Assembly (NCBI GenBank): GCA_036525535.1
Contig: DATDAH010000315.1
Span: forward strand, 1 to 19,670
Direction of reading: 5' to 3'
Length of the DNA stretch: 19,670 nt
DNA from: DATDAH01 sp036525535
GTDB lineage: Bacteria > Actinomycetota > Acidimicrobiia > Acidimicrobiales > DATDAH01
Below the pieces are notes generated by a model that saw nothing but the letters and a program-made list of their open reading frames with translations, made no database searches and was not told the DNA's origin. The translations under genes and the position numbers were made by a program. Of the stretch, positions 15,336 to 19,670 are shown piece after piece. The number at the start of each line of letters is the position of its first letter. Within the stretch, counting starts at the first letter, position 1.

Positions 15336-16733
15336 ATGGTCGACCGACCCTCGGCGGGTTCCGCGGCGCGCCCGCTGGTGATGGTCTCGAATCGAGGTCC
15401 GGTGTCGTTCCGTCACGACGAGGCCGGCGAGATCGTGGCCCGCCGGGGCGCCGGGGGGCTGGTGTCGGGCATAGGCCCCCTGATGGCGGGCACCGGGGCC
15501 GTCTGGGTCGCCGCCGCCATGTCCGACGCCGACCGCGAGGTGGCGGCGACCGGGGTCACCGACGTGGAGGGCTTCCGGTTCCGGGCCCTCGCCGTCGACC
15601 CGGACGACTACCGGGCCTTCTACGACGTCATGGCCAACGCCGCCCTCTGGTTCGTCCACCACGGCCTCTACGACCGGGCCCGGCGGCCGGTCATCGACCG
15701 GCAGTGGTGGGCGGCGTGGGCCGCCTACGGCACCGTGAACCAGGCCTTCGCCGAGGGCGTGGCCGAGGTGGCGCCGGAGGGGGCCGTGGTCCTCGTCCAG
15801 GACCTCCACCTCTGCCTGCTGGCGGAGCCCCTCGCCGTCAGCCGCCCCGATCTCGACCTGGTGCACTTCAGCCACACGCCCTTTGCCGGCCCGGACGACC
15901 TACGGGTCCTCCCGGACGACGCCCGCACGGCGCTGCTGCGGGGCATGGCCGGGCACCGGGCCTGTGGCTTCCACACCGCCCGCTGGCGGGACGCCTTCGT
16001 GGCCTCGTGCCGGGCCGACGGTGTCGAGCCCCCGGCCACCTTCGTCTCCCCCCTTGGCCCCGATGTGGACGACATCGGCGGCGTGGCCGCGGGGCCGGCG
16101 GGCGCGGCGGCGCTGGCCGACATCGAGGAGACGGTGGGGGACCGCCGCTTCATCGCCCGGGTCGACCGCATCGAGCTGTCGAAGAACCTGATCCGGGGGT
16201 TCCTGGCCTACGAGGACCTGCTCGACCGACGACCCGAGTGGCGGGAGGGGGTCGTCTTCGGGGCCTACGTGTACCCGTCCCGCGAGGGCCTGCCCGAGTA
16301 CCTGGCCTACCGGACCGAGGTCGAGGGGACCGTCGCCCGGATCAACGACCGCTTCGCCACGGCCGACTGGACCCCGGTCCTCTACGACGCCACCGACGAC
16401 TTCCCGCGGTCCGTGGCCGCCCTGCGGCGGGCCGACGTGGTGCTGGTCAACCCGATCCGCGACGGCCTGAACCTGGTGGCCAAGGAGGCCGCGGTCGTGA
16501 ACGAACGCGACGGCGTGCTCGTCCTGTCCCCGGAGGCCGGGGTGTGGGACGAGCTGGCCGACGCCGTGATCCCCTGCCACCCCTTCGACATCACGGGCAC
16601 GGCCGACGCCCTGCACGAGGCTCTCGCCCTGGAGGGCGAACCCCGTCAGGCGCTGTCCGCCCGCTGGCGGAAGCTTTCCACGGCCCGCAACCCCGCCGAC
16701 TGGCTGGCCGACAACCTGGCCGCCGCCGACTGA
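15336..16733 (+). CDS. otsA: Trehalose-6-phosphate synthase (GT20)
   Basis: A 465-residue GT-B glycosyltransferase that makes trehalose 6-phosphate from glucose 6-phosphate and an NDP-glucose. Family motifs: VMVSNRGPVSF at 15-25, RGAGGLVSGI at 37-46, VHFSHTPFAGPDDLRVLP, ARVDRIELSKNLIRGF with the phosphate-contacting Arg and Lys, and NPIRDGLNLVAKE carrying the donor-site Asp and Glu. Some E. coli OtsA features are altered: the DYHL motif reads DLHL and the segment before it reads ALWFVHHGLYD, a form I associate with actinobacterial homologues. The convergent neighbour is a trehalose-phosphate phosphatase, which supports trehalose rather than another GT20 product such as glucosylglycerol phosphate. 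A start at 15324 would add four residues. Confidence 0.93.
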   Translation: MVDRPSAGSAARPLVMVSNRGPVSFRHDEAGEIVARRGAGGLVSGIGPLMAGTGAVWVAAAMSDADREVAATGVTDVEGFRFRALAVDPDDYRAFYDVMANAALWFVHHGLYDRARRPVIDRQWWAAWAAYGTVNQAFAEGVAEVAPEGAVVLVQDLHLCLLAEPLAVSRPDLDLVHFSHTPFAGPDDLRVLPDDARTALLRGMAGHRACGFHTARWRDAFVASCRADGVEPPATFVSPLGPDVDDIGGVAAGPAGAAALADIEETVGDRRFIARVDRIELSKNLIRGFLAYEDLLDRRPEWREGVVFGAYVYPSREGLPEYLAYRTEVEGTVARINDRFATADWTPVLYDATDDFPRSVAALRRADVVLVNPIRDGLNLVAKEAAVVNERDGVLVLSPEAGVWDELADAVIPCHPFDITGTADALHEALALEGEPRQALSARWRKLSTARNPADWLADNLAAAD

Positions 16734-16751
16734 CCCCCGCGGGGTACGAGG

Positions 16752-17510
16752 TCAGGCCAGGGATTCGAGGAGGGTGACGAGGCCCTGGGGGCCGTCGACC
16801 ACGATGTCGGCTCGCTCCAGCAACTCGGGGGGCGCTTCGGGGCTGTCCACCGCGATGCGGAGCGTGGCCACGCCCCGGTCGGCCAGCTCGTCGAGGGCGT
16901 CGAAGCCGGGGAGGTCCCCTAGGTCGTCGCCGGCAAAGGCCACGGCGGCGAAGTCGTCGGCCAGGTCGAGCACCGCGGTCCCCTTGTCCACCTCGATCGG
17001 CGGGTGCAGCTCCCAGGACATGCGGGCCGGGCGGGCGACCAGCCCCGACCGGTGGGCCTCCTCGGCGGCGTACGCGGCCGTCGCCGCCTCCTGGTCGGGC
17101 ACGGTGCGGTAGTGGAGGGTGAGGGACAGGCCCTTGCGCTCGACCCCGACTCCGGCCGGCCCCCGGATCTCGGCCCGGCCGGCCACGTCGTCGATCACCT
17201 CTCGCCAGTTGCCCGACTGCGGGTGGTCGATGCGCTGGTCGTCCACCGCCAGCTCGAGGCCGTAGAGGCCCGCCAGGACGAGGCCGGGCGGCAGGAGCGG
17301 GGCCAGGAAGTCGATGGGGCGACCCGAGACGACGGCGACCAGGCCGACGCGGTCGCGCAGGCGGGCCAGCAGGTCGGGGACCCCCTCCTGAGGCAGAGCG
17401 TCGGCGGCGTCGGCCACGATCGGGGAGAGGGTGCCGTCGTAGTCGAGCACCACCGCGACCGCGGCAGGGTCGGCGCGGAACGGGGTCAGGCGCTCGGCGA
17501 CGGTGGTCAC
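16752..17510 (-). CDS. otsB: Trehalose-6-phosphate phosphatase (HAD superfamily)
   Basis: A 252-residue HAD phosphatase that removes phosphate from trehalose 6-phosphate to give trehalose. Motif I is DYDGT at 23-27 (nucleophile Asp23, acid/base Asp25), motif II is VSGRP at 61-65, the motif III Lys is Lys176 in EVDKGTAV, and motif IV is GDDLGD at 194-199. The cap region holds GLYGLEL and ERKGLSLTLHYR, typical of OtsB. Length is normal. The GTG at 17510 lies 36 nt after the stop of the LytR_C gene on the same strand, so it may be part of that transcript. It converges on otsA with an 18-nt gap containing the palindrome CCCCGCGGGG. Together with otsA it completes the OtsAB route. Confidence 0.96.
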   Translation of the reverse strand: MTTVAERLTPFRADPAAVAVVLDYDGTLSPIVADAADALPQEGVPDLLARLRDRVGLVAVVSGRPIDFLAPLLPPGLVLAGLYGLELAVDDQRIDHPQSGNWREVIDDVAGRAEIRGPAGVGVERKGLSLTLHYRTVPDQEAATAAYAAEEAHRSGLVARPARMSWELHPPIEVDKGTAVLDLADDFAAVAFAGDDLGDLPGFDALDELADRGVATLRIAVDSPEAPPELLERADIVVDGPQGLVTLLESLA

Positions 17511-17546
17511 GGACCGGTCAGCAGGAGGACGCGCCCGACGGCGGCG

Positions 17547-18116
17547 TCAGCCCGCGGGAACGGTGGTGGGGACGGTCGTAGCCGTCCCGCTGGTGGCGAT
17601 CTCGGCCAGGCCGGCGGGCTGGCTGCCCAGGACCACGAGCACACCGGCGAGCCCGATCTCGGCCGGCGGCGGCACCGGCATGGCCATGACCGCGTCGGGG
17701 CCGAGGCCGAGGTCCGCGGCCACCTTCAGGGCCTGAGCCTCGAAGCTGGTCGGCGCGGTGATGTAGTAGACGGTGTCGAGCAGGGTCTCGCCCGCGTCGG
17801 CGGAGACGTCCACGGCGGAGCCCGGGTCGTAGCCGAGGCCGGCGAGCTGCTCGGTCACGGCCCCGGCCGCCCCTTCGAGCCCGCTGCCGTTGGCCACCAC
17901 GACGGGCACGTCGGCCGGGTTGACGTCCTCGGCGTTGGGCACCGTTTCGACCGTGGACTCGTCGTCGTCGTCGGCGGCGGTGTTGCTGTCGCCGGTGTCG
18001 TCGGCGGCCCTGACCGTCACCGATCCTGAGTCGTCCAGACCCGCGGCCAGCAGGATCATGCCGATGACCACGGCCACCGCGACCAGGATCAGGCCGCGAC
18101 CGGCTCCCTCGTTCAT
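17547..18116 (-). CDS. Membrane-anchored LytR_C-domain protein
   Basis: A 189-residue protein with an N-terminal anchor helix at about residues 9-26, then a low-complexity acidic linker with a run of Asp (AADDDDESTVETV), and a LytR_C-type domain from about residue 69 (VPVVVANGSGLEGAAGAVTE) to about 150. The domain should lie outside the membrane. LytR_C domains are often fused to LytR-CpsA-Psr wall-polymer ligases; here it stands alone. A Thr/Pro-rich tail follows (TATTVPTTVP). The ATG overlaps the stop of the DUF3263 gene by 4 nt (ATGA), so the two are coupled, a pairing I associate with actinobacteria. The function is unknown but probably concerns the cell envelope. Confidence 0.9.
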   Translation of the reverse strand: MNEGAGRGLILVAVAVVIGMILLAAGLDDSGSVTVRAADDTGDSNTAADDDDESTVETVPNAEDVNPADVPVVVANGSGLEGAAGAVTEQLAGLGYDPGSAVDVSADAGETLLDTVYYITAPTSFEAQALKVAADLGLGPDAVMAMPVPPPAEIGLAGVLVVLGSQPAGLAEIATSGTATTVPTTVPAG

Positions 18117-18370
18117 CGGACCGGGTGGCTCATCGAGCCACCTTCGTAGCGGGCCCGGCGGCGGCGGTCGCGCAGGCGGCGCAGGCGGCGGACCACGAGG
18201 GGGTCGTACTGGAGGGCAGAGTCATCGTCGAGGAGCTCATTCAGGATCTGGTAGTAGCGGGTCGTCGAGAGGTCGAACTGTGCACGGATCGCGCTCTCCT
18301 TGGGTCCCGGCGTCTGCCACCAGGATCGCTCGAAGTCGAGGATAGACCGCTCGCGCTCCCCCAGGCCCAT
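18113..18370 (-). CDS. DUF3263-family small protein
   Basis: An 85-residue protein. LGERERSILDFERSWW and TRYYQILNELLDDDSALQYDP match the DUF3263 family, found in actinobacteria. The central part (KESAIRAQFDLSTTRYYQIL) looks like a helix-turn-helix, so DNA binding is plausible but unproven. The C-terminal part is strongly basic (RRLRRLRDRRRRARYEG). The ATG at 18370 is the only start close to the conserved region. The stop overlaps the start of the LytR_C gene by 4 nt. Its upstream region faces the tRNA-Thr gene 65 nt away. Confidence 0.9.
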   Translation of the reverse strand: MGLGERERSILDFERSWWQTPGPKESAIRAQFDLSTTRYYQILNELLDDDSALQYDPLVVRRLRRLRDRRRRARYEGGSMSHPVR

Positions 18371-18435
18371 CGCCTGAGTTTGACCGGCCGGTCCCCGTCG
18401 ACCGCGGATAGGCCTCAGTAGCCTCAGACCGGCTC

Positions 18436-18510
18436 GCCCGAGTAGCTCAGTTGGTCCAGAGCACCGCTCTTGTAAAGCGGGGGTCGTGGGTTCGAATCCC
18501 ACCTCGGGCT
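18436..18510 (+). tRNA. tRNA-Thr (anticodon TGT)
   Basis: A complete 75-nt cloverleaf: acceptor GCCCGAG with CTCGGGC, D arm GCTC/GAGC, anticodon arm CCGCT-CTTGTAA-AGCGG with anticodon TGT, a 5-nt variable loop, and T arm GTGGG-TTCGAAT-CCCAC. The discriminator is T and CCA is not encoded, so it must be added. Its 3' half is a typical integration site for tyrosine recombinases, and an integrase-like remnant follows 30 nt downstream. Confidence 0.97.
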
Positions 18511-18539
18511 CTCCGTAGATCTCAAGGTCAGAGCGTGAT

Positions 18540-18665
18540 TCAGCCGCCTACGGCCCGGAGCTCTGTTGGGTCTGGTCCGCGGCTGGTCCGCGCTGAGTCC
18601 GCAACAGCGGCCCGCCAGGCCGTGTCGATGCCCTCTGCGACCCGCTCGTCGAGTGCCGGGAACAG
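18540..18665 (-). pseudogene. Remnant of a tyrosine-recombinase (integrase) 3' end
   Basis: The last 41 codons before the stop read LFPALDERVAEGID, then TAWRAAVADSARTSRGP, which resembles the C-terminal tail of phage-type integrases just after the catalytic Tyr (YGHLFP...). Directly upstream the frame breaks. A neighbouring frame has LSVAT, as in the SSVATT element that precedes the Tyr, and about two bases are missing between the two, so the catalytic Tyr codon is gone. No earlier integrase domain is recognisable. Its place, antisense and 30 nt behind the 3' end of tRNA-Thr, is where an integrase of a tRNA-integrated element ends. The call rests on a short stretch plus position. Confidence 0.5.
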
Positions 18666-18925
18666 GGGCCACCGGCACGAAGGTGGCGACCGACAGCGCC
18701 GAATCGATCCGGACGACCCCTCTGGGGGGAGAGATGCAGGCAACTGGCCCGCAACGCGCGGGCGGCTGCGGTCGGGCGAATCCTGGTGCCCAGTGCCCAA
18801 TGCCCGGACATCGGGGCACCGGGATCCTCTCTTGGCGCTGTTCCGTGCGAGTTTGGGATTGGGGTTCTCGGTGTGGCGTCACAGAGAAGGGGGTTTTCGG
18901 TCACCCACCACAAGGAGGCGGTTCG
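18666..18925. other. Stretch without a recognisable gene
   Basis: Frames are open on both strands, but none gives a product I can place, and they have no good start signals. The base pattern is less strictly GC-third than in the surrounding genes. The only clear signal is the ribosome binding site AAGGAGG at 18912-18918 for the following broken gene. Confidence 0.5.
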
Positions 18926-19162
18926 ATGAAGAGAATCATTGCTGGTCTCGGGCTCACCCTTGGGCTGATGTTCGTGGTATCGCACCGGTTGGCGCCGCCG
19001 CGTCCGTCCGTGGTCCTGGCCGATGACCAACGAAGGCGACAGCATCGACGACAAGCGACTGTGGGGCCTCGCAGGTCTCTTCGGCCTCGCTGGCCTGAGC
19101 ATGACCGTGAGCGACTGCCGACGACCCCGTACACCCCTATCCGCAGGACGACGCCCCGCTGA
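18926..19162 (+). pseudogene. Broken gene for a small secreted WGxxGxxG-type protein
   Basis: A strong AAGGAGG 7 nt before the ATG starts a signal peptide, MKRIIAGLGLTLGLMFV. The ATG frame then turns arginine-rich and stops at 19160-19162 after 78 codons. The expected parts lie in other frames: GIAPVGAAASV, the likely end of the signal peptide, in a second frame (18976-19008), and KRLWGLAGLFGLAGL in a third (19053-19097). A DRERLPTTPYTP tail is back in the first frame. Joined, they give a typical small WGxxGxxG protein: signal peptide, acidic stretch (EGDSIDDK), glycine/leucine helix and polar tail. Each step shifts the same way, as single-base deletions would. It is a decayed gene or a sequence-error cluster; a real 78-residue product in the first frame seems unlikely. 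Confidence 0.55.
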
Positions 19163-19214
19163 AATGTCAGGAGCCCCGTCCAGGAGCGAACGTCGAGCCC
19201 AGGCGGAGGAACCG

Positions 19215-19670
19215 ATGGGATCGCACAGGGCCAAGGGGAGACGGGCAGGATGGCTGCTCGGGGTCTTGGTCGGCATCGTTTCGATTCTCGTCACTCCGGT
19301 AGTGGGGGGTGGTGTGGCGGGGGCGTTGCCCGTCACGAGCGAGCCCCAGCTCACCCTCAGTCGCCTGATTCGGACCTCGCCGTTCCCGAGCTCGACGACC
19401 ACCCTGCGGGACAACGAGGGCAGCGCGTTCGTCCCCGGTGACAACGGGTTGTGGCTGGCGTCGGACAACGACAACGCCCTGTTCGAGGTCGATCGCACGA
19501 CCGGGGCGCTGCGCCGGACGATCGGACAGGCGGCTTTCATGAACGCGCGCCGCTTCGGCGGCGGGCCCCGCGCCGGTGACGCCCGCACCCAGGACTTCGA
19601 GGCGCTGGCCTACGACGCCCGCGCCGACGTCCTCTACGCCTTCTCCGGCAGCACGAGCGCGACCCCGACC
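19215..19670 (+). CDS. Secreted protein, probably beta-propeller (cut by window edge)
   Basis: The frame is open from the ATG at 19215 to the window edge, 152 codons. GGAGGA six bases upstream of the ATG fixes the start. A signal peptide is clear: basic start (HRAKGRRAG), a hydrophobic core (WLLGVLVGIVSILVTPVV), and probable cleavage near GVAGA-LPVTSEP. The mature part reads GSAFVPGDNGLWLASDNDN, then LFEVDRTTGALRRTIG, then FEALAYDARADVLYAFSG. These are repeating strand motifs like those of secreted beta-propellers (esterase-like phytase, SdiA-regulated or NHL-like proteins). The exact family cannot be settled from this part. It follows the broken WGxxGxxG gene on the same strand. Confidence 0.85.
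   Translation, partial: MGSHRAKGRRAGWLLGVLVGIVSILVTPVVGGGVAGALPVTSEPQLTLSRLIRTSPFPSSTTTLRDNEGSAFVPGDNGLWLASDNDNALFEVDRTTGALRRTIGQAAFMNARRFGGGPRAGDARTQDFEALAYDARADVLYAFSGSTSATPT

Noticed and set aside
16735..16744. CCCCGCGGGG between otsA and otsB as a bidirectional terminator
   Set aside because: The stem is only five pairs with no room for a loop and there is no T-run, so it is not a credible terminator.
18380..18385. TTGACC as -35 box of the tRNA-Thr promoter
   Set aside because: No convincing -10 lies at 16-18 nt from it; the nearest candidate is 21 nt away.

Overview
The window is a GC-rich, densely packed bacterial segment that looks actinobacterial. The markers are GpgS-type glucosyl-3-phosphoglycerate synthase, a CysO-like sulfur carrier, a DUF3263 protein coupled to a LytR_C protein, a solitary CIRCE-controlled groEL, and many GTG starts with a TANNNT -10 box only 7-8 nt upstream (leaderless mRNAs). 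A member of Acidimicrobiia is my best guess, but that is inference.

Left part (1-6302, minus strand): a formate dehydrogenase operon reading fdhD, catalytic subunit, NuoE/NuoF-type diaphorase subunit and Fe-S subunit, then a lipoprotein and a membrane protein cut by the window edge. The catalytic gene is easy to miss. It is interrupted by an in-frame TGA exactly where formate dehydrogenases carry selenocysteine, followed at the E. coli fdhF spacing by a SECIS-like hairpin with a GGUCU loop. The enzyme is also split unusually. The [4Fe-4S] domain that normally starts the catalytic chain is missing from it and sits instead at the C-terminus of the Fe-S subunit, encoded two genes downstream.

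Middle part (6320-12641): groEL with terminator and CIRCE operator, a stand-alone receiver protein, and a coupled pair encoding a threonine-synthase-like PLP enzyme and a CysO-like carrier. These are followed by gpgS, an SDR oxidoreductase and two divergent universal stress proteins.

Right part (12655-18370): an amidase diverging from a tiny membrane protein, glycerate kinase diverging from trehalose-6-phosphate synthase, then trehalose-6-phosphate phosphatase, a LytR_C protein and a DUF3263 protein. With gpgS these form a compatible-solute theme (trehalose, possibly glucosylglycerate).

Right end (18436-19670): tRNA-Thr(TGT), a decayed integrase-like 3' end directly behind it, a small WGxxGxxG-type secreted protein gene broken across frames, and the start of an intact secreted, probably beta-propeller protein. 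This is the only accessory-looking stretch.

The most unusual system is the split, gene-order-permuted, selenocysteine-containing NAD-linked formate dehydrogenase.
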